From: Alphaproteobacteria bacterium
Lineage (GTDB): Bacteria; Pseudomonadota; Alphaproteobacteria; Sphingomonadales; Kordiimonadaceae
Length of the DNA stretch: 37,816 nucleotides
NCBI GenBank assembly: GCA_006226495.1
Contig: SBGU01000018.1
Coordinates: forward strand, 1-37,816
Direction: 5' to 3'
Shown in pieces: positions 26,734-35,727 of the stretch. A model generated the notes under the pieces. It saw only the letters and a program-made list of their open reading frames with translations. It was not told the origin of the DNA and did no database searches. The position numbers were made by a program, and so were the translations under genes. The stretch's first letter is position 1; every line of letters begins with the position of its first letter.

Positions 26734-27884
26734 GGCCGGTTCTTGCCTTCCTCGTCAGTCTTGCCGGTTTTTTCCTGATACTCTTCAACCTCGACCCGGC
26801 CCTCTTTGCCGGCCTTTTTCTCAAGGATCTTGATCACATACTCGCGCACGAAGGCCGGCGGCAGGTTGACCTCAAGCGTGGTCGCGCCCTTTGTGTCGAA
26901 AAACAGTTGGGCTTCGCCAGACAGGCTCGCAAAAATGGCCGGGTTGCCGGCGTTCGGATTGGTGTCGTCGATCACACCCTGGTACAGGTCGGCGATATAA
27001 TAATCGCGCGTGCTGGCCTCGAGCCGGCGTGCGCTGCGCACCCGTTCGGCAAATTCCGCGTCAGCAAAACGGGCGACATGGGATTTCACGTCGGTTTCGA
27101 AATCGGGGAACAGCGCGGCATTTTCCCGGTACAGTTCGGCCACCTCGAGCGTGTCGCCGTCCATGCGGGCGCCCCGGTTGGAATTGATGAATTCGGCGGC
27201 ATTGTCGGCCAGGAGCCGGTGTACGTTCGCCGCCGTATAGGCTTCCTTGCGCACATTGGGGCTGCCGACATAACCCTGGAACAGGCCATACATCACCATC
27301 GGGTCCTGCCAGCCGGGAACAAGAATCCGGTGCTGGATGTCATTGAGCGACAGCCTCACCCCCGCCACCTGCAGAAGCTTTTCGTCCAGAAGCCCGCGGC
27401 GGCCATACAGCACGCGCTTCAGGCTGGTTTCGGGGTAGCGGATCGCCAGTTGTTCAATGAGGGTGATATTATAGAGGTTCAGCCAATAGGCCAGTTGCTG
27501 GTCCCGCGTCCATTCGGCCAGCGGCACGGCGCCGGGCATGGCTTCGATTTCGCGTCTTATGCGGCTTAGGGTTGCAAGATTGTCACCCCTGAGCATGGGA
27601 AAGGACAGCCGGTTGCCTTCATAGCGGTAGGGCGATTTGTTGCCCCTGACCATGTGGCGTCCGATGCCGGGTTTCGGCTGCGGTGCCAGGCTGCGGTCGG
27701 ACCGGCCGGCGTCGAACACCGTGGCATCCAGGATATGGGACCAGTCGGCATAACTTATGAAAACGGTTTCATTTTCCGATGATTGCCGGAAGGCGGCGGG
27801 CACGGGCGCCTCCGCGAGGCTGTCGGGCGCGGCCAGAAAAATGGCCAGGGCGGCGGCCAGAAGGCCTGCACGGTTGCACGGCAT
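26730..27884 (-). CDS. Secreted DUF547 protein (copy B)
   Basis: This is a 384-aa paralogue of the next gene. I place the start at the ATG at 27884 (MPCNRAGLLAAALAIFLAAP), which gives a signal peptide and has a GGGGGGAG ribosome-binding site; a frame open up to 28088 upstream is not needed. The DUF547 core 'QQLAYWLNLYNITLIEQLAIRYPETS' is nearly identical to copy A, and most of the mature protein aligns without gaps. The acidic C-terminal tail is shorter. The four-base overlap with copy A and the shared signal-peptide architecture indicate tandem duplication and probable joint action outside the inner membrane. Confidence 0.85.
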   Translation of the reverse strand: MPCNRAGLLAAALAIFLAAPDSLAEAPVPAAFRQSSENETVFISYADWSHILDATVFDAGRSDRSLAPQPKPGIGRHMVRGNKSPYRYEGNRLSFPMLRGDNLATLSRIRREIEAMPGAVPLAEWTRDQQLAYWLNLYNITLIEQLAIRYPETSLKRVLYGRRGLLDEKLLQVAGVRLSLNDIQHRILVPGWQDPMVMYGLFQGYVGSPNVRKEAYTAANVHRLLADNAAEFINSNRGARMDGDTLEVAELYRENAALFPDFETDVKSHVARFADAEFAERVRSARRLEASTRDYYIADLYQGVIDDTNPNAGNPAIFASLSGEAQLFFDTKGATTLEVNLPPAFVREYVIKILEKKAGKEGRVEVEEYQEKTGKTDEEGKNRP

Positions 27885-28453
27885 ACAATCTCCCCCCGGA
27901 AATGATGCAGGGGCACTGGGGACATTCCGCGGGCCCGGTTTCAGCCTGAACGAACAGTGTAAACATGCATGGGCGGTTTGTGCAATCTTTGGATGAGGGG
28001 TGGGGGAAAGCAGGGCATATGCGGGGCCGCGTATCAATCGTCGTTGCCGGTGTTGCACCCGCATCTGCGCATCCGCACCCGCCGCCACCTTGCCCCGCCG
28101 GGCGACAACAGGCGGGCCATGGCCTGATCCGCCAGCTCAGGCCGAATGTTGGCGAGGTGGGGCCAAAGATGGTCTCCCGGCCTTTTCAGGCAAAGGCGAC
28201 ACGGGCAGATTTCGTACATCCGACTGTCAGAAATCCAGGCCCCGTGCCAGGGAGACTCCGGTCTCCCGGGGCCTATGAAAGGGCCAGAAATGTATATCAG
28301 ACTGTCTTGCGCCGGCGCACACATGGCCGCGCCCCCGTTGCCGAGCCTTTGTCGCAGCCGCCGCCGGCTGCGCCGGCACTAATTCCCCACGGTTAAACTG
28401 TTTTTAACCCACCATCACATACAGTGCTCCCTCCGGGGGGCGAAGGGCCAGGC
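27885..28453. other. Divergent intergenic region with hairpin
   Basis: These 569 bases lie between divergent DUF547 and porin genes. I see no convincing gene. The region holds an imperfect direct repeat that brackets a strong two-part hairpin (listed separately) and, near 28395, an AT-rich stretch (AAACTGTTTTTAACC) that probably contains the porin promoter. Confidence 0.55.
28214..28306. repeat. Imperfect direct repeats bracketing a strong hairpin
   Basis: GTACATCCGACTGTC (28214-28228) and GTATATCAGACTGTC (28292-28306) match at 13 of 15 positions. Between them lies AGGCCCC (28237-28243) paired with GGGGCCT (28268-28274) and GGGAGAC-TCCG-GTCTCCC (28250-28267). There is no T run, so it is not a standard terminator. 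It could be a small mobile repeat, a regulatory site or a structured RNA. Confidence 0.6.
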
Positions 28454-29614
28454 ATGAACAAATTTGCATCCGTCACGCTGGCGGCCCTCCTGTCGTCGGT
28501 TGTGGCCGGGCGTGCGCCCGCCGCTGACGCAGTGGAGGGATCGCTGACCTACACCGCTGAAATATGGCAAAACGCGCGGGGTGGTGTTCGCCACGGCAGC
28601 GCCTATCTCGACAATCTCGATCTCACGCTCGCGGTCGACGCTGACGCTGCGTTTGGTCTCGCGGACACCGAGTTCTTTTTCTACGGTCTCTATAACAATA
28701 ACAACAGCTTCACCGAAGCCATCGTGGGCGACGCCCAGACGGTCAGCAACATCGATACCGGTCGGGCTTTCCGGCTGTATGAAGCCTGGGTCCAGCACCG
28801 GTTTGCCGATGGCCGGGCATCTGTGAAGGCCGGTCTTTACGACCTGAATTCCGAGTTTGACGCCAAGGAAGTGGCCGACATCTTCATCGGCAGCAGCCAT
28901 GGCATCGGGCCCGACTGGTCGCAGACCGGTGAAAACGGACCGTCCATTTTCCCGACCACGTCGCTGGCGCTCAGGGCAGATTACCAACTGAGCGATACCC
29001 TGCTTGTGCGCACGGTGGTGCTTGATGCCGTGCCGAACGATCCGGACCATCCGGCGCGCATGGCGATCAAGCTGCATGACGGTGCGCTGGTTGCGGTCGA
29101 ACTGGACGCAACGGAGACAGCGCTGGGCCGTTTTGCCGCCGGCACCTGGGCCTATAGCAAAAAAAGCGATCCGCTGCTTGCGGACGATGAAGCACGCCGC
29201 AACAAGGGCGCCTATGCCTTCTGGGAAGCCACGCTGATTGATGGCGACAATGGCGTGCCCTCGTTGGCGGCCTATGCCCGCATCGGTTTTGCCGATGGCC
29301 GGCTCAATCAGTTCAGCCGCTCCTGGCAGGGGGCGCTCAGGTTCGGCGGGCTTGTGCCGGGCCGGCCGGACGACGAAACCGGCCTCGCCGTTTCGCGTGC
29401 AGTGAACAGTTCCAGTTTCCGCGAGGCCGAAGCATTGCTCGGCAACGCGGAAGCCCGGCATGAAACGGTGTTCGAGCTGACACACCGCATGCCGATTGCA
29501 GACTGGCTGACCCTTCAGCCGGACCTGCAATATATCGTCAACCCCTCGGCGCAGGCGCACCTGAAGGACGCGCTGGCACTGGGGTTGCGTGCGGAAATAT
29601 CTGTCAACTTCTGA
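28454..29614 (+). CDS. OprB-like carbohydrate-selective porin
   Basis: This 386-aa outer-membrane protein has a signal peptide ('LAALLSSVVAGRAPAADA') and the OprB family pattern: 'YLDNLDLTLAVDADAAFG', 'FFFYGLYNNNNSFTEAIVGDAQTVSNIDT', 'RLYEAWVQHRF', 'SVKAGLYDLNSEFDAKEVADIF', and a C-terminal 'LQPDLQYIVNPSAQ' leading to a terminal phenylalanine typical of barrel proteins. Relatives admit sugars across the outer membrane. I chose the ATG at 28454 (MNKFAS) over an in-frame upstream ATG at 28424 because it fits the signal peptide. It lies 30 bases ahead of a chemoreceptor gene and near a secreted pullulanase-type enzyme, consistent with oligosaccharide use. Confidence 0.85.
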   Translation: MNKFASVTLAALLSSVVAGRAPAADAVEGSLTYTAEIWQNARGGVRHGSAYLDNLDLTLAVDADAAFGLADTEFFFYGLYNNNNSFTEAIVGDAQTVSNIDTGRAFRLYEAWVQHRFADGRASVKAGLYDLNSEFDAKEVADIFIGSSHGIGPDWSQTGENGPSIFPTTSLALRADYQLSDTLLVRTVVLDAVPNDPDHPARMAIKLHDGALVAVELDATETALGRFAAGTWAYSKKSDPLLADDEARRNKGAYAFWEATLIDGDNGVPSLAAYARIGFADGRLNQFSRSWQGALRFGGLVPGRPDDETGLAVSRAVNSSSFREAEALLGNAEARHETVFELTHRMPIADWLTLQPDLQYIVNPSAQAHLKDALALGLRAEISVNF

Positions 29615-29644
29615 GGGGTCCCGTGGGGCCGGAAGGATTGGGGA

Positions 29645-31408
29645 ATGGGTATGCTTCTGGACAAAACCGCCGAACTGAAAGTTCAGTTCGCCCGCAGCGC
29701 CTATATCAATATCGGCCTTATCGCCCTTGTAACCCTGTTCGCGACGGTGGGGGTGCTTACCCTCTCCAGCGCGCTTGACCGGTCCGGCACGGTCACCAAG
29801 GTCATGCGCAACCATATGTTCGCAGACATGAAGCACGACAGTATCCGGGCCGATCTTTACAACATGTACCTGGCCGCCAGCACCGGGGACCGCGCCCAGA
29901 TGCAGGCGGTGGACGAAAGTTTCCGCGACAATGCGGCGGGTTTCCGCACGTCGATGGCGGCCAATGAAAAGCTGGATGTGCCGGAAGACATGCAAGCAGC
30001 GCTTGCGGGTGTCCAAAGGCCGCTTGAGGACTATATCAACCAGACCGGGCGGCTGATCGAGCAGATGCGCAATAATGCCGGGCAGGTCAGCAAGGCCGAA
30101 ATGGACGATTTCGCCCGTGTGTTCGACGCCCTTGCCGTGCGCATGGAAGACGTGTCGGAACGTATCGAGACCCTGGATGCCGATGCCAGCAGCAGCAACA
30201 AGGTCCTGTCGATGAGCCTCCTGGCGCTCACGGTGCTGATCGGCGGCGGGGCTGTGGTCTTTTCCTTCTATCTGCGGCGGCACAATACCGACAATATTGT
30301 CGGGCCGGTATCCGAGATCGCCGAGGTCATGCAGGCCATGGCGGAATCGGATGGCGATTCCTCGATCACCATTCCCTACACCGACCGCTCGAACGCCATC
30401 GGTCGCATGGCCAACAGTCTGCTGGTGTTCCGCAAATCGGCGGAAGACCGGCGCAAGGCCGAACTGGCGGCCGCCGAAGCCGAACGGCTGGACCTTGAAC
30501 GCCGCCACGAAATGGAAGAGCAGGAACGCAAGCGCCGGGCGGACGAAGACGCCCAACTGGCCCGCACCAGCAACCGGCAGCAGCTTGCCACCGGTTTTGA
30601 ACAAAGGGTGGCGTCGCTGGCGCGCGACCTGAAGGCGCGGGCCGATGTGCTGCGGCGGTCCGCCGATGTGGTGGGCCGAGCCGCGGGTGATACCGCCAGC
30701 AAATCGCGGGAATCGGTGCGGAACGCCCAGTCTGCAGGCAACAGTGTACAGTCGGTGGCTGCCGCCGCCGAAGAAATGGCCGCATCGATCGCGGAAATCA
30801 CCAGCCGGGTGCAGGATTCGTCGCGCATTACGGCGGATGCCAACAATGCCGCCAACTCTGCGGTATCCCAGGTGGACATGCTGGACCAGGTGGCCCAGCG
30901 CGTGGGGGCCGTGGTCAAGCTGATCAATGATATCGCGGAACAGACCAACCTTCTGGCGCTGAATGCCACCATCGAAGCCGCCCGCGCGGGCGATGCCGGC
31001 AAGGGTTTTGCCGTTGTCGCCAGCGAGGTCAAAAGCCTCGCGAACCAGACCGGCAGGGCAACCGGCGAAATTGAACAGCAGATCGGGGAAATGCAGTCTG
31101 CCATCCGCAGTGCCATCGCTGCGGTGCGCGATGTCACCGACCGGATCGGACGCATCGACGAAATATCCGGCAGTATTGCCTCGGCAGTCGAACAGCAGTC
31201 CGCCGCGACGGGCGAGATCGGCCGCGCGGCCGCCATGGCGTCCGATATGACCGCAACGGTTTCCAGCAGCATCGAAGGTGTGGGCGCCGCCGCCGACACC
31301 AGCGTCAGCACCATGGCCGAGGTGGAAAGCGCCGCCGGGGACTTGTTGTCGCTCGCGGAAAACCTGGACAAGCAGGTCGCCGCATTCGTGGCAGAACTGG
31401 CCAACTGA
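29645..31408 (+). CDS. Methyl-accepting chemotaxis protein
   Basis: This 587-aa chemoreceptor has a first membrane helix at about 19-43 ('[22 protein letters not shown]'), a periplasmic helical sensor domain (45-190), a second helix at about 192-212, a HAMP domain (about 215-270), a charged coiled coil (270-310) and the signalling hairpin. The hairpin tip is the conserved '[23 protein letters not shown]' (about 426-448), which contacts CheA/CheW. No C-terminal methylesterase-binding pentapeptide is present. AAGGA precedes the ATG. It may be co-transcribed with the porin 30 bases upstream, which raises the idea that its ligand is a sugar; that is inference. Confidence 0.95.
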   Translation: MGMLLDKTAELKVQFARSAYINIGLIALVTLFATVGVLTLSSALDRSGTVTKVMRNHMFADMKHDSIRADLYNMYLAASTGDRAQMQAVDESFRDNAAGFRTSMAANEKLDVPEDMQAALAGVQRPLEDYINQTGRLIEQMRNNAGQVSKAEMDDFARVFDALAVRMEDVSERIETLDADASSSNKVLSMSLLALTVLIGGGAVVFSFYLRRHNTDNIVGPVSEIAEVMQAMAESDGDSSITIPYTDRSNAIGRMANSLLVFRKSAEDRRKAELAAAEAERLDLERRHEMEEQERKRRADEDAQLARTSNRQQLATGFEQRVASLARDLKARADVLRRSADVVGRAAGDTASKSRESVRNAQSAGNSVQSVAAAAEEMAASIAEITSRVQDSSRITADANNAANSAVSQVDMLDQVAQRVGAVVKLINDIAEQTNLLALNATIEAARAGDAGKGFAVVASEVKSLANQTGRATGEIEQQIGEMQSAIRSAIAAVRDVTDRIGRIDEISGSIASAVEQQSAATGEIGRAAAMASDMTATVSSSIEGVGAAADTSVSTMAEVESAAGDLLSLAENLDKQVAAFVAELAN

Positions 31409-31520
31409 CAGATCGGGGCGGGACCCGCCGCCCGCCCGCGTGCCGGTGCCCGCGGTCCGAAATGGACCCGGGGCTCGGGGCGCGGGCGATCCTTTTCCGC
31501 GTGGCAGCCGGCATATATAT

Positions 31521-31532
31521 GTTGATATCAAC
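31521..31532. promoter_or_regulatory. Palindrome GTTGATATCAAC upstream of GST gene 1
   Basis: This perfect 12-bp palindrome lies in a short AT-rich stretch 68 bases before the glutathione S-transferase start at 31600. The same sequence, with the same two preceding bases (AT), occurs 97 bases before the second transferase gene. It is very likely an operator for a dimeric regulator shared by both. Confidence 0.6.
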
Positions 31533-31599
31533 TTAAAATCGGTCCATGCTGCCGCGGCGCCGTCTTCCGGCCCGACACGACAGCAACAAGGATAGAAAC

Positions 31600-32274
31600 A
31601 TGAGCCTGGTCCTGCATTTCCACCCCCTGTCTTCCTACTGCCACAAGGTGCTGATCGCGCTGTATGAAAAGGGCATTCCGTTCGAAGGCAACCTGTTGAT
31701 GCCCGGTATCCCCGAGGACGCGGCCAAACTGCGCGCCCTGTGGCCCGTGGCCAAATTCCCGGTGCTGGAGGATACTGAAACCGGCCGCAAGGTCGCGGAA
31801 TCCAGCATCATCATCGAGTATCTGGACCAGAAATATCCGGACACCCTGCGCCTCGTGCCGGCGGACGGCGATGCCGCGCTGGATGTACGTTTCTGGGACC
31901 GCTTCATCGACCTTTATCCGCACACAGCGATGCAGAAGATTGTCAGCGACGGGTTCCGCCCAGAGGAAGCGCGCGACGCGCATGGGGTGGCGGACGCCAG
32001 GGCAACGATCGACATGGCGTTCGGCATGCTGGAGACACGGCTTGAAGGCCGCGAATTCCTGGCCGGCGACCGTTTCAGCATGGCCGACTGTGCCGCCTTG
32101 CCGCCCCTGTTTTACCTGAGCGCGATTGTGCCTTATGCCGACCGGTTCCCCAATGTGCAGGCCTATTTTGAACGCCTGTGCGCGCGCCCGTCGGTGATGC
32201 GGGTGCATACTGAAGCCAGGCCCTATTTCAACCTGTTCCCGTTCGCCGCCGGGCTCGACAAACGGTTCCTTTAG
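31600..32274 (+). CDS. Glutathione S-transferase family protein (1)
   Basis: This 224-aa protein has the N-terminal thioredoxin-like domain ('LVLHFHPLSSYCHKVLIALYEKGIPFE', then 'WPVAKFPVLED' with the cis-proline and 'VAESSIIIEYLDQKYP' with the glutamate-serine glutathione-binding pair) and a C-terminal helical domain ending in 'FSMADCAALPPLFYL' (N-capping motif). The 'SSYC' near residue 12 supplies a possible catalytic serine or cysteine. The start at 31600 follows AAGGA; an in-frame ATG at 31546 would include the operator-proximal leader and was rejected. Likely role: conjugation or reduction of electrophiles. It shares an upstream palindrome with the transferase at 36909. Confidence 0.9.
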   Translation: MSLVLHFHPLSSYCHKVLIALYEKGIPFEGNLLMPGIPEDAAKLRALWPVAKFPVLEDTETGRKVAESSIIIEYLDQKYPDTLRLVPADGDAALDVRFWDRFIDLYPHTAMQKIVSDGFRPEEARDAHGVADARATIDMAFGMLETRLEGREFLAGDRFSMADCAALPPLFYLSAIVPYADRFPNVQAYFERLCARPSVMRVHTEARPYFNLFPFAAGLDKRFL

Positions 32275-32354
32275 GGCTTACGCGGGCCCCCGGCCTTTGT
32301 TAGTCTGACCCCGGCCCCGCGTGCCCGCGCGGGGCATGAAGGGGAAAATGTTCC

Positions 32355-34742
32355 ATGGTCAATCGCCTGTTGCCGCGCCTCCTTGCGGCGAGCTTCCTGT
32401 CGGCCCTGCCGACCATTCTGCCCACCCCGGCATTTGCTGACGACAGCCTTGTTTCGGATGCGGAACAAATGGCGCCCGTGCTGCAGCGCGCCGAAATCCG
32501 CGCGCCCAAAGCCGTGTGGGTGCATGCCACGGGCGCGGCCCGGCTGAACCCGGCCAAATGGCACCTGACGGATGCAGGCGGCAACATTGTGCCGGTTGTC
32601 GAGGTGCTGCCGAACGGCGCCGATACCGCGCTTCTGGTGCCCGCAAGCCCCCTGGATATCACCCGTGTGCATTATGTGGCCCTGGACGGCGGCACACCCA
32701 TGCGCGTGCGCTTCGATGGCTGGTTCCGCACGCTTTATTCCGGCAAGGCGCTGGGGGCCGAGGTGGCGCCGGATGGCACCGCCACCAGCTTCCGGGTATT
32801 TGCACCGCGCGCGACCGCGGTGAAACTGTATCTGTATGACGCGGCAGAAGGTGTGCCCGCGCGCCAGACGGTCGCGATGCAGAAGGACGCCGACGGGGTG
32901 TTCGAAGCGGTGCTGGACGGTGACCTTGCCGGCACCTGGTATGATTTCACCGCCCACGGCCCCGCCGACCCCGGCAACCTGTTCTTTGAACAGACGGGTG
33001 CGCACCTGTCGGACCCTTATTCCCGCGTGCAGGCGGATGCCACCGGCAAAAGCCGGGTCTGGCACGCGACCAAACCCGCCACCCCGCTCGCCGACGGCCG
33101 GCCCGCCATGCAGGATGTCGTGGCCTACGAGGTGCATGTGCGCGATTTCACCGACCTGTTGCCGGTGCCTGACATGATACAGGGCCGCCTGTCGGCCATG
33201 ACCATCCCGGGCCTCGTGAACAAACATGGCGAGGCCATCGGGTTTGACCATCTGCTCGCACTCGGGGTCAACGTTGTGCATCTGATGCCGGTGCAGCAGT
33301 TCATGAGCTACCCGACACCGGAATGGAAAGCCGCTTTCCATGACGATCCGGACATGATCGCCGTCGGTGTGAATGACGAAAATTACCAGTGGGGCTATTC
33401 GACCACCCATGCCTTCGCGGTGGAGGACCGATACCGCGCCCGGGGCCGCGAGGCCGGCATCGAACGCGACGAGCTCAGGGATCTTGTGCAGGCGTTCCAC
33501 GACCATGGCATTGCGGTGATTGTCGATATCGTGCCCAACCACACGGGCGAGGACATGCGCGGCGGCAAGATCCCCCTCAATATGAACGGCTTCGACCGGC
33601 AATATTATTACCGCACCGATGACGCCGGCCAGCATATCGGCCCTTATGGCAACGAGGTCAAAACCGAAGACCGGCCCATGGTGCAGCGCTGGCTGATCGA
33701 CCAGTGCAAGGCCCTGATCGGTGAGTTCGGCATCGACGGTTTCCGCATCGACCTGGCCGGCCAGTTGGACGAACAGACCCTCAGGAAGCTGAAGGCCGAA
33801 CTGCCGGACGATATCATCCTCTACGGCGAACCCTGGATCGATGTTACCGACCCCTATATCCGCGCCAACGCCGACTGGGACTGGTACAAGGAAGATGCGC
33901 CCATCACCTTCTTCCAGGATCAGGCCCGCGATGCGCTCGCGGGTTCGCCCTTCGTGCTCGAGAACCCGGCCACCGACCGGGGTTATGCCGGCGGCAATAC
34001 CGACCTGCGCGGCGCGGCCATGAAGGCGCTGAGTAACGATTTCGACGGCGAAAGCGAAAGTGCGAACGCCGGCCTCAATTACCTGGATATCCATGATAAC
34101 TGGACCCTCGCTGACCGGTTTGCACGGCAGGACTGGGACGGCAGGCAGGGGGTCGATGCCGGGCCCTACCGCATCGCCGCGACTATGCTGCTCACGAGCC
34201 AGGGGCCGGTGGTCATCCATGGCGGCAGCGAATTCATGCGGAGTAAAGGGGCTGCGGCCGAGCATCGCATCGTCAAGCATACCGCCACCATGGGCGATAT
34301 CGAGATCAAGGGCCGGGACGATACCTACAACCAGCGCATCCCCAACCAGTTCCAGTGGGACAATATCGGTGCCAGCGGCCCCAACGATTATGCCGGCATG
34401 CTGGCCTTCTGGAAGGGCTTGATCGAGCTTCGCATGAGCGATGCCGGCGCCGTGTTCCGCCGGGCCGAGAAAACCCCGGGCTGGTACCGCTGGATCTTGC
34501 CGGAACGCGACAGTCTGCTCGGCTATGTCACCGGCGGGCGGGTGATGGTGCTGATCAATGTCGGCGGCACCGACAAGGCGTTTGAAGCCGTGCATCCGGG
34601 CCCCGGCCGCTGGCGGCTGGTCGCGGACGGCGACACGGTCGACATCAAGGGCCTGCCGGGCGCCGACGCGGTGCTGGACGGTGCCGTACCGCAGGACATT
34701 ATCGTGCCTGCCACCAGCGTGCGCATCTGGGTGCGCGACTGA
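32355..34742 (+). CDS. Secreted pullulanase-type GH13 glycoside hydrolase
   Basis: This 795-aa enzyme is related to type I pullulanases. A signal peptide ('ASFLSALPTILPTPAFADD') is followed by a pullulanase-like N-terminal domain, a CBM48-like domain (about 125-215, 'SFRVFAPRATAVKLYLYD') and the GH13 barrel. Conserved regions are 'VIVDIVPNHTG', 'GIDGFRIDLAG' (nucleophile Asp466), 'ILYGEPW' (acid/base Glu492) and 'LDIHDNWTL' (Asp581), and a C-terminal beta domain follows. The usual pullulanase 'YNWGYDP' appears here as 'YQWGYSTTH'. It should cleave alpha-1,6 branches in alpha-glucans in the periplasm or outside. AAGGGGA precedes the ATG. The OprB-like porin upstream could take in the products. 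Confidence 0.9.
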   Translation: MVNRLLPRLLAASFLSALPTILPTPAFADDSLVSDAEQMAPVLQRAEIRAPKAVWVHATGAARLNPAKWHLTDAGGNIVPVVEVLPNGADTALLVPASPLDITRVHYVALDGGTPMRVRFDGWFRTLYSGKALGAEVAPDGTATSFRVFAPRATAVKLYLYDAAEGVPARQTVAMQKDADGVFEAVLDGDLAGTWYDFTAHGPADPGNLFFEQTGAHLSDPYSRVQADATGKSRVWHATKPATPLADGRPAMQDVVAYEVHVRDFTDLLPVPDMIQGRLSAMTIPGLVNKHGEAIGFDHLLALGVNVVHLMPVQQFMSYPTPEWKAAFHDDPDMIAVGVNDENYQWGYSTTHAFAVEDRYRARGREAGIERDELRDLVQAFHDHGIAVIVDIVPNHTGEDMRGGKIPLNMNGFDRQYYYRTDDAGQHIGPYGNEVKTEDRPMVQRWLIDQCKALIGEFGIDGFRIDLAGQLDEQTLRKLKAELPDDIILYGEPWIDVTDPYIRANADWDWYKEDAPITFFQDQARDALAGSPFVLENPATDRGYAGGNTDLRGAAMKALSNDFDGESESANAGLNYLDIHDNWTLADRFARQDWDGRQGVDAGPYRIAATMLLTSQGPVVIHGGSEFMRSKGAAAEHRIVKHTATMGDIEIKGRDDTYNQRIPNQFQWDNIGASGPNDYAGMLAFWKGLIELRMSDAGAVFRRAEKTPGWYRWILPERDSLLGYVTGGRVMVLINVGGTDKAFEAVHPGPGRWRLVADGDTVDIKGLPGADAVLDGAVPQDIIVPATSVRIWVRD

Positions 34743-34769
34743 ACACCCTTTCCCCGACCGCCGCACAAG

Positions 34770-34797
34770 AAAAATGCCGCCCCGGTTCAGGGGCGGC
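34770..34797 (-). terminator. Terminator for the minus-strand small-protein operon
   Basis: GCCGCCCC (34776-34783) and GGGGCGGC (34790-34797) form a perfect 8-bp GC stem with a six-base loop. The T run (ATTTTT) is on the minus strand only, so it mainly serves transcripts coming from the genes at 35126 and 35568, although the hairpin also lies just after the pullulanase-type gene. Confidence 0.7.
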
Positions 34798-34991
34798 AAG
34801 TCAGCGAGGTCAGGGAAGGAAAACGCAGGTGGTAATTTACAAAATCAATAACCCCTGGGGGTGGGGCCGGCCCGAACGCGGGAGCGAGAGAGAGGCCGGC
34901 CCCGTTCTGGCACAAGGGGGGTTATTCGAAAAACTCGTGACAAGGGGCGCAATAACCGGCGCGGGCAGGGGGGACGGCCCGCGCAGACGCC

Positions 34992-35126
34992 CTAGACCAG
35001 AAACATGTATACGACGAAGGCGCTCACCCCGATCAGATTTGCGTAGGTGATGATGGGCGACGTGCGGCTATAGCGTTCACCACCAGCGCTGAAAGCGGGG
35101 GAAAGGCTGGATTGCTGGCTGCTCAT
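34992..35126 (-). CDS. 44-aa single-span membrane protein
   Basis: This short frame starts at the ATG at 35126, with GAGGAG about eight bases upstream, and ends in TAG at 34992. The 44-aa product has a serine-rich, polar N-terminal half and one C-terminal membrane helix ('ITYANLIGVSAFVVYMFLV') that runs to the last residue. It is too short for family recognition. It lies 61 bases downstream of the 126-aa gene on the same strand and shares its promoter and terminator. A role as a small membrane regulator or subunit is possible; nothing more can be said. Confidence 0.65.
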   Translation of the reverse strand: MSSQQSSLSPAFSAGGERYSRTSPIITYANLIGVSAFVVYMFLV

Positions 35127-35187
35127 GATGGATCTCCTCGTTCTGTCGTTTGTCTGTCGTGACGTCGGTTGTATTGATTTTTCTGTC

Positions 35188-35568
35188 TTATTCGGCGCGG
35201 TAGTCGGCGATCAGCGCCCGGTCGCGGTCGAACGCGATATCATGGCGTTTTGTGACCGTGCTGCCGGCGTCCGGCAACAGGCGGCCACCGGTGAAGCTGA
35301 TGGTCAGCAAAGGCCGGGCCGGGGCATTGTCGATGGTCCGCACCGGGGCGGCGATGCGCCAGCGGTTGCCGTCCTGGTCATTGATGCTGAATTTCGGTTT
35401 GTGGCGGGCTTCTGCCGCCGGGCCGTAAACCGGGCTTGCCAGCAAGGCTGCGTCGGGGCCGGTCGTATCATCGGCACGGCCGGGCAGGGTTATGATGACG
35501 GCCGCCAGGGCCGCCGTGGTGGCAACGATGCCGTATTTGATGGTCTGTTCAATCTTGTCGAGCTGCAT
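35188..35568 (-). CDS. 126-aa exported or membrane-anchored protein, unknown function
   Basis: I do not recognise this protein. A short cytoplasmic start ('MQLDKIEQTIKY') leads into a hydrophobic helix ('GIVATTAALAAVIITLPG', about 13-30) that ends before 'RADDT', so it is anchored or cleaved and the remaining 95 residues lie outside the membrane. The mature part has 'FSINDQDGNRWRIAAP' and 'LLTISFTGGRLLPDAG', suggestive of beta structure. GAGGAGG precedes the ATG at 35568. It is the first gene of a two-gene unit with the 44-aa protein, divergent from a LysR regulator that probably controls it. Confidence 0.7.
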   Translation of the reverse strand: MQLDKIEQTIKYGIVATTAALAAVIITLPGRADDTTGPDAALLASPVYGPAAEARHKPKFSINDQDGNRWRIAAPVRTIDNAPARPLLTISFTGGRLLPDAGSTVTKRHDIAFDRDRALIADYRAE

Positions 35569-35676
35569 TTAAGCCTCCTCAGTCTTTGCTGTCGTGGTGG
35601 CGCCCGGCTGGTTCGGTGTTGGCCTCATGGCCGGTGCGCCCTGCATGAAAGAGAGATAGGCACGCCCAATCCTTTA

Positions 35677-35706
35677 TATAATAGCGATAAAGGTGGCTTC
35701 TTTATC
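35677..35706 (+). promoter_or_regulatory. lysR promoter -10 and LysR-type operator dyad
   Basis: TATAAT at 35677-35682 fits a -10 box for the lysR gene. Immediately after it, GATAAAG-N7-CTTTATC (35686-35706) is a perfect 7-bp dyad with the T-N11-A layout of LysR-type operators. A dyad downstream of the -10 suits autorepression, and the same site can control the divergent small-protein operon. Confidence 0.55.
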
Positions 35707-35727
35707 CACCTTGTGTCATGAATAGCC

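Noticed and set aside
28415-31531. 1038-aa minus-strand frame over porin and chemoreceptor genes
   Set aside because: Both plus-strand genes are certain from conserved motifs; the antisense product has no domain pattern.
32271-34799. 842-aa minus-strand frame opposite the pullulanase-type gene
   Set aside because: Shadow of the GH13 gene, whose catalytic residues and signal peptide are all present on the plus strand.
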